From positions 1-44,703 of the forward strand of contig NZ_PDYM01000026.1 in NCBI RefSeq assembly GCF_002743055.1: a DNA stretch of 44,703 nt. The letters run 5' to 3'. Both the position numbers and the translations under genes were made by a program. Shown piece after piece: positions 24,734 through 33,205 of the stretch. The notes below the pieces were generated by a model, which made no database searches, was not told where the DNA came from, and worked only from the letters and a program-made list of their open reading frames with translations. The stretch's first letter is position 1, and each line of letters starts with the position of its first letter. The stretch comes from Sporosarcina sp. P13 (lineage in GTDB: Bacteria > Bacillota > Bacilli > Bacillales_A > Planococcaceae).

Positions 24734-24929
24734 CTATTGTATTATTTCTTTCGTTAAATTCCCTTTAGCAAGATGACTTGAAAGTTCAAACCAAAATACG
24801 TTAGTATCATTAGAATCAATGATTGGCGGAAATGGGTGTCCGTATCTTGCTTTGGAAGGAATCATTCGTTCGCCGTTATCGTGTCAAAGGATTCTGTATT
24901 TGAAGAAATCTCTTCCAAAGTGAAAAACT
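24734..24929 (-). pseudogene. Frameshifted C-terminal gene fragment
   Basis: On the minus strand from 24883 to the TAG at 24736-24734 the frame reads ERMIPSKARYGHPFPPI, then VFWFELSSHLAKGNLTKEII and stops. Upstream a neighbouring frame reads FFTLEEISSNTESFDT before a stop, so a frameshift separates them. Codon use looks like a real gene, but no start or ribosome-binding site remains. The family is not recognised. The rest of 24627-25313, apart from the repeat at 24980, has no gene. Confidence 0.45.
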
Positions 24930-24979
24930 AGGGAAATTTACTTACACCCCCTGCAACTCCCGTGAAATCCAATTTAAAA

Positions 24980-25023
24980 ACAGGTACCAGATCCTCGAAC
25001 AATTCAGAACTGTTTAGAGATCT
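24980..25023 (+). repeat. Palindromic repeat R2 (left of DarTG)
   Basis: ACAGGTACCAGATCCTCGAA, CAATTCAGAACTGTTTAG and AGATCT align in the same orientation with the repeats at 27173 and 33781. The right arm is truncated after AGATCT. With R3 it brackets darT-darG and two gene fragments. Confidence 0.75.
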
Positions 25024-25313
25024 TCCGCTTTAGTTATAAATTCCTTGGTCCAACTCGTGATTCCTTGAAAATCTAAAAAGAGGTAAATTTGGGACAGTAA
25101 ATTGTACAGTTAATTTGTTAAGCCTCTGCCCCATTAACAGTACAAAGTCTTTATGTATCATTCGAAAAAAAGATTCTATCGACTTTATACTAGGTGAACC
25201 AGTGCTTTACCGAGGGTATGTAAAGTACTGAAATGTTGTTTGATGTAACTAGAGTGAATACTGAAAGATGGTACCATAGAATTACATGAATCTACTCTGG
25301 AGGTGAAGATTAC

Positions 25314-25928
25314 ATGCTGAATAAATTACTGTATCACATGACACATATTAACAATATCCCATCAATAGTAAAAAGTAATGGGTTATACTCCCATTCACTA
25401 ATCCACAAAAAAAGCGTAAGCTATCAAGATGTTGCAAATATAGATATACAAGATAAGCGTGGTCAAAAAATAGTACCCATTTCACCTGGTGGTAACCTTC
25501 ATGACTATGTACCGTTTTATTTTGCACCCCGGTCTCCGATGTTATATGCAATTGTAAATGGCGGAATTTCACAAGAGGAAATTGTATATTTTATGACCAA
25601 TACTCAAAATGTTCATCGTGATGAAAATAACTACGTTTTTACAGATAGCCATGCTATTATGAGGTTAACAAACTTTTATTCGAATCTACAGGATTTGGAT
25701 CAAATTGATTGGGATATTATGCAATCAAAGTATTGGCATGATCATATTGATTATCCAAATCGTAAAATGAAGCGGCAAGCAGAATTCTTGATTTATAATC
25801 AATTATCTATGTCGTCATGTATTGGATTTGCTGTATATAATAAGGAAGCAGAATTAAAACTAAGGAAAATCTTAAATGATTTAGACCAAGATATCTTCAT
25901 TGGGATACGACCAGATTATTTTTTCTAA
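25314..25928 (+). CDS. darT: DarT, DNA ADP-ribosyltransferase toxin
   Basis: This 204-aa protein is of the DUF4433/DarT family, which uses NAD+ to ADP-ribosylate thymidines (or guanosines in the second subfamily) in single-stranded DNA. It blocks replication and acts in phage defence. Seen here: the N-terminal YHMTHINNIPSIVKSNGL, the substrate-loop segment VPFYFAPRSPMLY, and the catalytic Glu157 in RQAEFLIYNQ. GGAGGTGAAG precedes ATG 25314. The gene is followed at 14 nt by the macrodomain antitoxin. All key residues are present, so the toxin should be active and must be paired with DarG. Confidence 0.93.
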   Translation: MLNKLLYHMTHINNIPSIVKSNGLYSHSLIHKKSVSYQDVANIDIQDKRGQKIVPISPGGNLHDYVPFYFAPRSPMLYAIVNGGISQEEIVYFMTNTQNVHRDENNYVFTDSHAIMRLTNFYSNLQDLDQIDWDIMQSKYWHDHIDYPNRKMKRQAEFLIYNQLSMSSCIGFAVYNKEAELKLRKILNDLDQDIFIGIRPDYFF

Positions 25929-25942
25929 AGGAGTGATGAAGC

Positions 25943-26977
25943 ATGATTAAATCTGTGCAGGGTAATTTACTAGAAGATTCAGCGGAAGCTTATGTAAATA
26001 CAGTAAATACAGTTGGCGTCATGGGAAAAGGGATCGCTCTTCAATTTAAACAAGCATTTCCAGATGTTTTTAAACAATATGCAAAAGACTGTAAGAATGG
26101 ACAGGTACACGTTGGACAAATGCATATAGTCCCTACTTTTAGTTTAACAAATCCGAAATATATTATTAACTTTCCTACAAAGCAGCATTGGCGGAATCCT
26201 TCGAAACTGGATTTTATCAAGGAGGGGTTAGAGGACTTAAAACGTGTGATTAAAGAAAATAATATCAAGTCGATTGCATTACCACCAGTAGGATGTGGCA
26301 ATGGTGGTTTAGATTGGGCTGTCGTTCGCCCGCTTATTATAGATGCATTTCAAGATGAAGCTGTTGACGTGCATTTATATGAACCATTTGGTGCACCCCA
26401 AGTAGATAAGATGATTGTCCGTACAGAGCCACCTAAAATGACAAAAGGTAGAGCATTATTATTAGCAGCGATGAATTCTTATAAGGGACCTGGATATAAG
26501 CTGTCGCAGTTAGAAGTACAAAAACTTGCTTATTTTCTTTTTGAAATCGATGCGTTACCTAGACTTCGATTTCAGAAAAGTCATTATGGACCCTATGCAG
26601 AAAATTTGAATCATGTACTGCAACGAATGGAAGGACATATGATTCGTGGATATGGTGATCGTACAACGGATTCAGAAATTTATATACTGGACGACGTGAT
26701 GGATGATGTGCACTTGTATCTACAGAATGACTCGACATCTTTGGTACAGCTAGAAAAGCTCGAGCAATTAATAGATGGCTTTGAAAATCCTTATGGACTC
26801 GAATTACTTTCCAGTGTGTATTGGATTATGAAGCATTCACCTTCTCAAGCACAGAATATGGCATACGTTGTCCAAGAACTTCAAAATTGGAATGAACGAA
26901 AGAAGAGAATATTTTCAGTTGAACATATTCACGAAGTATGGGAATACCTATCACACGAAGTGAAGTTAGTTTCTTGA
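25943..26977 (+). CDS. darG: DarG, macrodomain antitoxin
   Basis: This 344-aa antitoxin has two parts. An N-terminal macrodomain (1-150; VQGNLLEDSAEAYVNTVNTV, VMGKGIAL, PPVGCGNGGL) removes ADP-ribose from DNA. A C-terminal domain (about 165-340) has the segment LSQLEVQKLAYFLFE and SHYGPYAENLNHVL, typical of the DarT-binding part that blocks the toxin directly. Lys in FPTKQHWR corresponds to the conserved loop used in catalysis. Ribosome-binding site AAAGGAGTGATG. Length matches full two-domain DarG, so both neutralising mechanisms are expected. Confidence 0.93.
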   Translation: MIKSVQGNLLEDSAEAYVNTVNTVGVMGKGIALQFKQAFPDVFKQYAKDCKNGQVHVGQMHIVPTFSLTNPKYIINFPTKQHWRNPSKLDFIKEGLEDLKRVIKENNIKSIALPPVGCGNGGLDWAVVRPLIIDAFQDEAVDVHLYEPFGAPQVDKMIVRTEPPKMTKGRALLLAAMNSYKGPGYKLSQLEVQKLAYFLFEIDALPRLRFQKSHYGPYAENLNHVLQRMEGHMIRGYGDRTTDSEIYILDDVMDDVHLYLQNDSTSLVQLEKLEQLIDGFENPYGLELLSSVYWIMKHSPSQAQNMAYVVQELQNWNERKKRIFSVEHIHEVWEYLSHEVKLVS

Positions 26978-27031
26978 ATAGAGTATGTTGTGCACGATTC
27001 ATTCTAGGGAACGGATAAATAACCAACACAC

Positions 27032-27061
27032 AAGAAAACCCTTCATTTGTAGGGTTTTCTT
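27032..27061. terminator. Terminator after darG
   Basis: AAGAAAACCCT pairs perfectly with AGGGTTTTCTT (27032-27042 with 27051-27061) around an 8-nt loop. The stem itself supplies the T-run, so it can act on both strands. Confidence 0.75.
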
Positions 27062-27075
27062 GGTAGTTGTGTACC

Positions 27076-27171
27076 TTAATCTTTCTTAATAACCAACCGA
27101 TCCAATCCATTCCCCTCAAACTCTTCCACATAACGTTCTTTAATTTCTATAAGTCGCTTAAACCGTTCAAT
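27076..27171 (-). pseudogene. C-terminal gene fragment abutting repeat R3
   Basis: On the minus strand the frame from 27171 reads IERFKRLIEIKERYVEEFEG, then NGLDRLVIKKD and a stop at 27076. It looks like a charged coiled C-terminus of a larger protein. It begins exactly where the palindromic repeat R3 ends, so the repeat arrival or a recombination event removed the rest. The parent family is not recognised. Confidence 0.5.
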
Positions 27172-27172
27172 A

Positions 27173-27234
27173 ACAGGTACCCGGTCCCCGACCAATTCAG
27201 AATTGTTTAGGGACCTGGTACCTGGGTTAACGTT
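27173..27234 (+). repeat. Palindromic repeat R3 (right of DarTG)
   Basis: This is a full copy: ACAGGTACCCGGTCCCCG, then CAATTCAGAATTGTTTAG and GGACCTGGTACCTGGGTTAA. The outer arms pair over about 18 bp and CAATTC/GAATTG forms the inner stem. Same orientation as R2 and R4. Confidence 0.85.
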
Positions 27235-27291
27235 ACAGATATAGGATTTTTGGTTTTTAGGCAGCCTATCAATTGGTAAACTACTATCATT

Positions 27292-27320
27292 TTGATATTT
27301 AATTTTATTTGTAGTAAGAT
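27292..27320 (+). promoter_or_regulatory. Sigma-A promoter of the cobalamin-riboswitch operon
   Basis: TTGATA at 27292-27297, a 17-nt spacer and TAAGAT at 27315-27320, with the riboswitch starting about 30 nt downstream. Confidence 0.75.
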
Positions 27321-27348
27321 AGTCAAGTGAAAACTAAATATTGTTTCG

Positions 27349-27508
27349 AATAGGTGTATATATGTTACATAGATACTTAAAAGGGAAATCGGTGAAAATC
27401 CGATACGGTCCCGCCGCTGTAAAGGGAAGTCTTTTGTAAATGTCACTGGGTCATGAGATCTGGGAAGGCACAAAAGATGTTGAACCTCAGTCAGAATACC
27501 TGCCTATT
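27349..27508 (+). promoter_or_regulatory. Cobalamin (B12) riboswitch
   Basis: The aptamer is complete. The closing stem AATAGG (27349) pairs with CCTATT (to 27508). The core has AAAAGGGAAATCGGTGAAAA, TCCGATACGGTCCCGCCGC and TGTAAAGGGAAG. CACTGGG and TGGGAAGGC follow, and the B12 box is CAGTCAGAATACCTGCC. When adenosylcobalamin or a related form binds, the terminator downstream should form and switch off the transporter operon. Confidence 0.97.
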
Positions 27509-27579
27509 TTTTGGAGATACCGTTAAACCTACGGAGAATAGGGGGGTACTGTAAGAAATACGTAATCTAGCATTATGAT

Positions 27580-27616
27580 GTATTTTTAACTGTATCAGTT
27601 AAAAATACTTTTTTTT
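27580..27616 (+). terminator. Riboswitch expression-platform terminator
   Basis: GTATTTTTAACTG pairs perfectly with CAGTTAAAAATAC (27580-27592 with 27596-27608), followed by T8. It lies between the riboswitch and the first gene, so it is the regulated terminator. Confidence 0.9.
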
Positions 27617-27639
27617 ATGAAAAAAATAGGAGTGAAGAA

Positions 27640-29262
27640 ATGAAAAAAAGAAATATATGGGCAGTTTCCCTCATTGTGCTGACTATTATATTAGCTCTTG
27701 CTGGATGTTCTCAACAGGATGAAAATAAAATAGCAGCTACAAAAGATGACAAGAAAGTATTTACCTTTTCTTGGTCTGGGGATATTGGTGATTTAAATCC
27801 ACACACTTATTTTCCAAATGAGTTTTTTTCGCAAGCAATGGTTTATGAATCTCTTGTCTATTATGGTGAAGATGGAGAAATTAAACCATGGCTAGCCAAG
27901 AGCTGGGATGTATTGGAAGATGGGAAAGAGTACATATTTCATTTGCGTGATGATGTGAAGTTCTCAGATGGCTCCGCTTTTAATGCAGCCATAGTGAAGA
28001 AAAATTTTGATGCCGTACTTGCCAACCGTGAACAGCATGATTGGATTGATTTGATTAATCAAATTAAAACTACAGAAGTCATCGATAACTATACATTTAA
28101 GTTAACGTTACATCATGCTTATTATCCAACGCTTCAAGAATTAACGTATGTGCGACCCCTACGTTTTGTTGCAGAATCAGCTTTCCCAGCAAGTGGGGAT
28201 ACATTTACGGATGGTTTAACTGCGCCAATTGGTACAGGCCCATGGGTATTAAAAGAACACAAAGAAAATGAGTACGCTATTTTTGAGAGTAACGATACGT
28301 ACTGGGGTGAAAAGCCTAAAGTAGACGAAGTAGTTGTGAAAGTAATTACTGACGGGGAATCTCGTGTGCTAGCCTTTGAAAAAGGTGAACTAGATATGAT
28401 TTTTGGCAATGGTGTAATTAGCCAAGATTCCTTTAAGTTTTTAAAAGAATCTGGAAAATATGAAACAAAAATTTCAGAACCAACAGCTACCCGTACACTG
28501 TTATTTAATACGAATCGTGAAACAATGAGTGATAAAAATATACGACTTGCGTTGCAGCATGCTTTTGATAAGGATGCGGTCATCGATAATATTTTCTATG
28601 GAATAGAAAGAAAAGCAGATACGTTATTCCCGCAAAATTTAACGTATACAAATGTAGAAGTTGATCCGTATGCGTATGATGTGGAGAAAGCAACAGCTTT
28701 ATTAGATGAAGCAGGCTGGAAAACTGTAAAGGGTAAGGAATTCCGAGAAAAGGATGGTCAACCTTTACAACTCGAACTGTTATTCATAAGTACGGACAAT
28801 ATTCAAAAGTCAATAGCGGAATTTGTGCAAGGGGACTTACGTAAAATTGGCGTCGATGTGAAATTAACAAGTCAAGAATCAAATACATTCTGGACAACGG
28901 CTTTTGATGGCCACTATGATATTTTATTCACTGCAACTTGGGCGAACCCTTTTGATCCGCACTCTTATTTAGCTTCCATCACAACCGATTCTTCTGGTGG
29001 CGGCCCAGATTACTATGCACTATCAGGCTTATCCTTTAAAAAAGAGTTGGATACGCGTATTAAAGAAGTATTATTAACAACAACTGAAGAGGATCGCATT
29101 AAACAATATCATCAAATTTTAACGATGCTTCATGAGGAAGCGGTATATTTACCCATTTCATATCAATCAAATATCGCAGTTTACAAGAAAAATATACTGG
29201 GTGTAGATTTCTTGCCACAAGAAGTAGAAATACCAACAACAACTATTGATATGAAAAACTAA
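27640..29262 (+). CDS. nikA: NikA-type ABC transporter substrate-binding lipoprotein
   Basis: This 540-aa extracellular solute-binding protein belongs to family 5 (Opp/Nik). It is lipid-anchored through Cys23 in the lipobox LAGC. Family landmarks are SWSGDIGDLNPHTY at the mature N-terminus, LAKSWDVLEDGKEYIFHLRDDVKFSDG, and IGTGPWVLKEH. In the Nik group these proteins bind nickel or related metal chelates. Because a cobalamin riboswitch controls the operon, I infer cobalt, or a cobalt chelate, as the more probable substrate. AGGAGTGAAG precedes ATG 27640. A stem-loop follows before the permease genes. Confidence 0.88.
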   Translation: MKKRNIWAVSLIVLTIILALAGCSQQDENKIAATKDDKKVFTFSWSGDIGDLNPHTYFPNEFFSQAMVYESLVYYGEDGEIKPWLAKSWDVLEDGKEYIFHLRDDVKFSDGSAFNAAIVKKNFDAVLANREQHDWIDLINQIKTTEVIDNYTFKLTLHHAYYPTLQELTYVRPLRFVAESAFPASGDTFTDGLTAPIGTGPWVLKEHKENEYAIFESNDTYWGEKPKVDEVVVKVITDGESRVLAFEKGELDMIFGNGVISQDSFKFLKESGKYETKISEPTATRTLLFNTNRETMSDKNIRLALQHAFDKDAVIDNIFYGIERKADTLFPQNLTYTNVEVDPYAYDVEKATALLDEAGWKTVKGKEFREKDGQPLQLELLFISTDNIQKSIAEFVQGDLRKIGVDVKLTSQESNTFWTTAFDGHYDILFTATWANPFDPHSYLASITTDSSGGGPDYYALSGLSFKKELDTRIKEVLLTTTEEDRIKQYHQILTMLHEEAVYLPISYQSNIAVYKKNILGVDFLPQEVEIPTTTIDMKN

Positions 29263-29270
29263 ATTAATTT

Positions 29271-29304
29271 CGCCCATTTCTTTTCGGAATGGGCGTTTGT
29301 TTTA
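29271..29304 (+). terminator. Stem-loop between nikA and nikB, likely attenuating
   Basis: CGCCCATT pairs with AATGGGCG (29271-29278 with 29288-29295), followed by TTTGTTTT. Partial termination or mRNA 3' protection here would give more binding protein than permease, as is common in ABC operons. Confidence 0.6.
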
Positions 29305-29321
29305 TAGAGAGGCGTTGACTT

Positions 29322-30266
29322 ATGATTCGTTTTATATACAAACGATTGCTAGGGGCAATACCGTCCATTTTTGGTTTGTCGATCATTACGTTTTTGCTTA
29401 TACAGCTAATACCTGGTAATCCTGTATTAACGTATTTACGCGTATCAAATATTCAGGCTTCTGAAGAAGTTGTTCAAGCATTACGTGTGAAAATGGGACT
29501 AGATCAGCCACTTATCATGCAATATGTACAATGGCTAGCAAATGTACTGCAGTTTGATTTTGGAACGTCCTTTATATCAAAACGGCCAGTCGTAGATGAA
29601 ATGGTGCTTCATTTTTTACCGACCTTGCAGTTAACAACCGTTGCGTTTTTATTGATTATTGTTTGCAGTATTCCACTAGGCGTTACGTCTGCTTTACATA
29701 GAGGAAAATGGTTTGACAAATTGACGCAGCTTTTTGCTTTTAGCAGTGTGTCGTTACCTACGTTTTGGTTAGGGTTTCTACTTATGTACTTTTTCTCTGT
29801 ACAGTTTGACCTATTACCTGTACTTGGAAAAGGATCAGTAGTGCACTTTGTGTTACCAGCAACAACATTGGCTATTGGCTATATTGGAACGTATTTACGT
29901 TTAATAAGAGCCAGTACAATCGAAGTGTTGGAGGAGCCGTTTATATTATATGCACAGGCACGTGGTTTGAAAGAGCGCACGATTGTTTGGCGGCATATTC
30001 TTAAAAAAGCAGCTTCCCCGACATTAACTGGCCTTGGCATGAGCTTTGGTAATATGCTTGGAGGAACGATAATTGTGGAGAACATTTTTGCTTGGCCAGG
30101 TATGGGGCAATTATTAGTAGAATCGATTGTCAATCAAGATTATCCAATGATCCAAGCTTGCGTTTTACTATTAGGAATTGTTTTCTTTCTAACCAATTTA
30201 CTAGTAGATATTCTTTGTGGGTGGCTAGATCCACGCATTCGACTGGCAGATGATCGGATAAAATGA
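29322..30266 (+). CDS. nikB: NikB-type ABC permease
   Basis: This 314-aa membrane permease of the DppB/NikB family has six predicted helices. It has the N-terminal signature LLGAIPSIFGLSIITFLLI, the conserved GLDQPLIMQYVQWL periplasmic segment, and the EAA coupling loop ARGLKERTIVWRHILKKA, which contacts the ATPases. With NikC it forms the membrane channel for the substrate delivered by NikA. Its last four bases overlap the start of nikC (ATGA), showing translational coupling. Confidence 0.92.
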   Translation: MIRFIYKRLLGAIPSIFGLSIITFLLIQLIPGNPVLTYLRVSNIQASEEVVQALRVKMGLDQPLIMQYVQWLANVLQFDFGTSFISKRPVVDEMVLHFLPTLQLTTVAFLLIIVCSIPLGVTSALHRGKWFDKLTQLFAFSSVSLPTFWLGFLLMYFFSVQFDLLPVLGKGSVVHFVLPATTLAIGYIGTYLRLIRASTIEVLEEPFILYAQARGLKERTIVWRHILKKAASPTLTGLGMSFGNMLGGTIIVENIFAWPGMGQLLVESIVNQDYPMIQACVLLLGIVFFLTNLLVDILCGWLDPRIRLADDRIK

Positions 30267-31081
30267 AGACATTTCGCCAGCATTCTTTATTAATTGTCAG
30301 TGCGACAGTACTTGTAATATTTACAGCTGTTGCTATTTTTGCACCGTTCATAGCTCCAAATGATCCATATTATGTAGATTTGACACAAAAACTACAGCCA
30401 TCTTCTAAGGGCTATCCACTTGGTACAGATCATTTAGGGCGTTGTCAACTGTCGCGCTTATTATTTGGAGCACGTACATCTTTAAGCACTGCATGTATCG
30501 TGATGAGTATTACGTTCTGTATTAGTGTGCCAATAGGTATTTTTGCGGGATATATGGGTGGAATTATTGATACGTGGTTTATACGTATTTGTGATATGTT
30601 GATGGCTTTTCCAAGCTTTTTATTATCGTTGGCATTTGTTGGAATGCTTGGTCCTAGCTATGGGCATTTAATTTTAGCGATGGTCTGTGTGCAGTGGGTT
30701 TTTTACGCACGATTTATTCGAGGAATGGTACTAAGTGTGAAGGAACGTTCGTTTGTTATGGTCGCTCGTATTTGTGGAACAAGTCCATTTAAAATCGCCA
30801 TAAAGCATATCGTTCCTACAATTTTATCTTCCGTCATTGTTTTACTTTTCATGGATATTGGCGGAGTTATTTTATCCATTTCAGGTCTATCCTTTCTTGG
30901 ACTGGGTGTACAGCCACCAAATGCGGAATTGGGCATGATGATAAATGATAGTAAGCCATATTTTAGAAGTCACCCGATGCAAATGATGTATCCAGGTTTA
31001 ATAATTTTTTTCGTCGTAATTTCATTTAATGTATTTGGTGAATCCTTGCGACAATGGCTACAGGTAGAGAGGAGACTGTAA
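30263..31081 (+). CDS. nikC: NikC-type ABC permease
   Basis: This 272-aa permease of the DppC/NikC family has the characteristic N-terminal FAPFIAPNDPY and GYPLGTDHLGRCQLSRLLFG. Five to six membrane helices follow, and the EAA loop is ARICGTSPFKIAIKHIVP. The tail LSFLGLGVQPPNAELGMM is diagnostic for the group. It heterodimerises with NikB. The stop overlaps the ATG of nikD by one base (TAATG). Confidence 0.93.
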   Translation: MKTFRQHSLLIVSATVLVIFTAVAIFAPFIAPNDPYYVDLTQKLQPSSKGYPLGTDHLGRCQLSRLLFGARTSLSTACIVMSITFCISVPIGIFAGYMGGIIDTWFIRICDMLMAFPSFLLSLAFVGMLGPSYGHLILAMVCVQWVFYARFIRGMVLSVKERSFVMVARICGTSPFKIAIKHIVPTILSSVIVLLFMDIGGVILSISGLSFLGLGVQPPNAELGMMINDSKPYFRSHPMQMMYPGLIIFFVVISFNVFGESLRQWLQVERRL

Positions 31082-32019
31082 TGATTGAAGTGCAACAGTT
31101 AACGATCAAGACTAAGGAAGCTACGCTAGTAAGAGATGTTTCTTTTAAGTTAACACAAGGGAAAGTATTAGGTGTAGTCGGTGAAAGTGGTTCAGGTAAG
31201 ACCATGACAGCGATGGCCCTTGTCAATTTATTGCCAGAAGGAGTAACATCGTCGGGTTCCATTTCTTATCATGGAAAAGAACTGAAATCCTTTTCAAAAG
31301 AAGAATTACGTCGATTACGTGGAGAACAAATTGGGGTTATTATGCAAAGACCTATGATTGCATTTAATCCTGTACGTACAATTGAACGTCACTTTATCGA
31401 AACGATACGTGCTCATCAAGCGGTTTCAAAGCGGCAGGCTAAGGCCATAGCCGAGGCCAATTTAGAAAAAATGGGGCTACTACCTGTGCAGATTCTTTCG
31501 CACTATCCATTTCAGCTAAGTGGTGGTATGCTTCAGCGTATTATGATGGCGATGACATTAGCATTAGAACCAGCCTTTATTATCGCAGACGAACCTACAA
31601 CAGCTCTTGATACAACGAATCAACTGACCGTACTAAAGGAATTAAAAGCAATTGTGGAACAGACAAATGTCGGTATGTTGTTCGTTTCACATGATCTAGC
31701 GGTTATTCAATACATAGCGGATGAGATAGCGGTTATGTACAATGGCTTTATTGTAGAGCAAGCACCATTAACAACACTTATAAAATCGGCAAAACATCCC
31801 TATACAAAGCGTCTCTTACAAGCGGAAGTTGGACAAGGTATTAGCGAGAAACTAGTAAAACATATCGTGCAATATGATAGCTGTCCTTATTTTTCTGCTT
31901 GTTCTTATGCTCAAGTGTCTTGTCAATCTTTACCTCCATTAGTAGAAGTAACACCGCATCATCAAGTGCGGTGTATACAGATTGAAAGGGGGGAGTCTGT
32001 ATGTCCTTCCTCGAAGTGA
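31081..32019 (+). CDS. nikD: NikD-type ABC ATPase
   Basis: This 312-aa ATPase energises transport. Motifs are Walker A GESGSGKT, the ABC signature LSGGMLQR, which has Met in place of Gln as is usual in NikD, and Walker B FIIADEPTTALD. The oligopeptide/nickel-specific C-terminal extension has three Cys (YDSCPYFSACSYAQVSC), typical of a 4Fe-4S or metal-binding tail in the family. I chose ATG 31081, coupled to the nikC stop; the longer frame from 31054 lies within nikC. It ends 19 nt inside nikE. Confidence 0.92.
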   Translation: MIEVQQLTIKTKEATLVRDVSFKLTQGKVLGVVGESGSGKTMTAMALVNLLPEGVTSSGSISYHGKELKSFSKEELRRLRGEQIGVIMQRPMIAFNPVRTIERHFIETIRAHQAVSKRQAKAIAEANLEKMGLLPVQILSHYPFQLSGGMLQRIMMAMTLALEPAFIIADEPTTALDTTNQLTVLKELKAIVEQTNVGMLFVSHDLAVIQYIADEIAVMYNGFIVEQAPLTTLIKSAKHPYTKRLLQAEVGQGISEKLVKHIVQYDSCPYFSACSYAQVSCQSLPPLVEVTPHHQVRCIQIERGESVCPSSK

Positions 32020-32771
32020 AACATGTGGCTAAACGCTATGTAGTTGGATCGTTTATGCAAAAGAAAGTGATCTTCGAGGCAGTTTCAGATGTTTCTCTTT
32101 CTTTAAATACAGGGAAATGCTTAGGGCTTATTGGAGAAAGTGGTTCTGGGAAAAGTACATTAGGTCGTATGATTCTTGGCGTTGAACGCCCTAGTTCTGG
32201 GTCTATTACTGTAGATGGCACGGAACTTTACGGGACTAAGAAAATCCCCTCTGCTATACGTCGAGAAATACAAGTTGTGTTTCAGGATTGCTATGGTGCA
32301 GTAAACCCTCGGATGACAGCGAAACAGATAATTGCCGAACCCCTTCGAAACTTTCAAAAGCTAACGAAGGTAGAAGAACAAGCCTATATAAATGAACTTC
32401 TCTCAATGGTAGGTTTACAGGAAGAGTATGGTGAAAAGAGACCAAGCGAATTGAGTGGTGGGCAACTTCAACGTATAAATATTGCAAGAGCCATTGCTTT
32501 GAAGCCGAGGCTCATTATACTAGATGAACCAATTAGTGCACTAGATGCAATTATTCAAGTGGAAATACTCCATTTATTGAAGCAGTTAAAGGAAAAACTT
32601 CATTTATCATATATTTTTATATCGCATGATTTACAAGCTGTGTCTTATTTAGCAGATCAGATTGCTGTGATGCATAAAGGAAAGATTATAGAGCAGGTGA
32701 CTAGAGTAGAAGAGCTGACAGAGCATCAATCAAAAAAACTACTCCAAGCGAGGTTACCCACTTTATTTTAA
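32001..32771 (+). CDS. nikE: NikE-type ABC ATPase
   Basis: This 256-aa second ATPase has Walker A GESGSGKST, signature LSGGQLQR and Walker B LIILDEPISALD. It lacks the Cys-rich C-terminal extension of NikD, as usual for NikE. With NikD it should form the heterodimeric motor of the transporter. GGGGGGAGTCTGT precedes ATG 32001 inside nikD, so synthesis of the two ATPases is coupled. It is the last gene of the riboswitch-controlled operon; a weak A/T-rich region follows and no strong terminator is seen until 32947. Confidence 0.92.
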   Translation: MSFLEVKHVAKRYVVGSFMQKKVIFEAVSDVSLSLNTGKCLGLIGESGSGKSTLGRMILGVERPSSGSITVDGTELYGTKKIPSAIRREIQVVFQDCYGAVNPRMTAKQIIAEPLRNFQKLTKVEEQAYINELLSMVGLQEEYGEKRPSELSGGQLQRINIARAIALKPRLIILDEPISALDAIIQVEILHLLKQLKEKLHLSYIFISHDLQAVSYLADQIAVMHKGKIIEQVTRVEELTEHQSKKLLQARLPTLF

Positions 32772-32887
32772 AAAAAGCTATCATACGTCTTACCTATCAA
32801 AATGACTACCGCTATGTGTTATTTTTCTATAGTAATCTTTTATCAACAATTGTATTTAACAGAGCCAAATGTAAAAGGGACTTTCGA

Positions 32888-32945
32888 AAACATAACTTTC
32901 ATAAGAGACTTCAACTAATAATAGGGATCTAGTGCCTAGGTTAAC
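32888..32945 (+). repeat. Partial palindromic repeat R5
   Basis: The left flank AAACATAACTTTCATAA is shared with the flank of R4 at 33749. Only the right arm then follows, TAGGGATCTAGTGCCTAGG and TTAAC, without the left arm. R5 and R4 bracket the membrane-protein gene at 33206. Confidence 0.7.
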
Positions 32946-32946
32946 G

Positions 32947-32970
32947 AGCATCGCATGTAGCGGTGCTTTT
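32947..32970 (+). terminator. Intrinsic terminator
   Basis: AGCATCGC pairs with GCGGTGCT (one wobble) around ATGTA, followed by TTT. It directly follows the partial repeat R5. Confidence 0.6.
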
Positions 32971-33205
32971 ATTTATTGAATAAACCTAAAAAGAGTCTAG
33001 TTTTTGGGAATTTTTATGAATATCTGCAGTATAGTAACTGAGAGAGTGAAATAAAAGGGGCGAGACACAATTGATGCGTTTGTAATATTTTGAAAAATGA
33101 ATCTTTCCACAATTGGCGAACGTATGGATAGTAGAACTATACTTATTCAGCAATTGCTCCAAATTTTGAAGGAATAGAAAGTAGCCAAAGATAGGGGGTA
33201 GGAAT

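Noticed and set aside
27640..32771. Oligopeptide (Opp/Dpp) transporter
   Set aside because: The sequence family overlaps, but the B12 riboswitch and the NikD-type signature LSGGMLQR favour metal transport.
32988..33180. 26-codon frame with ATG near 33098
   Set aside because: No ribosome-binding site and no features; too short to support.
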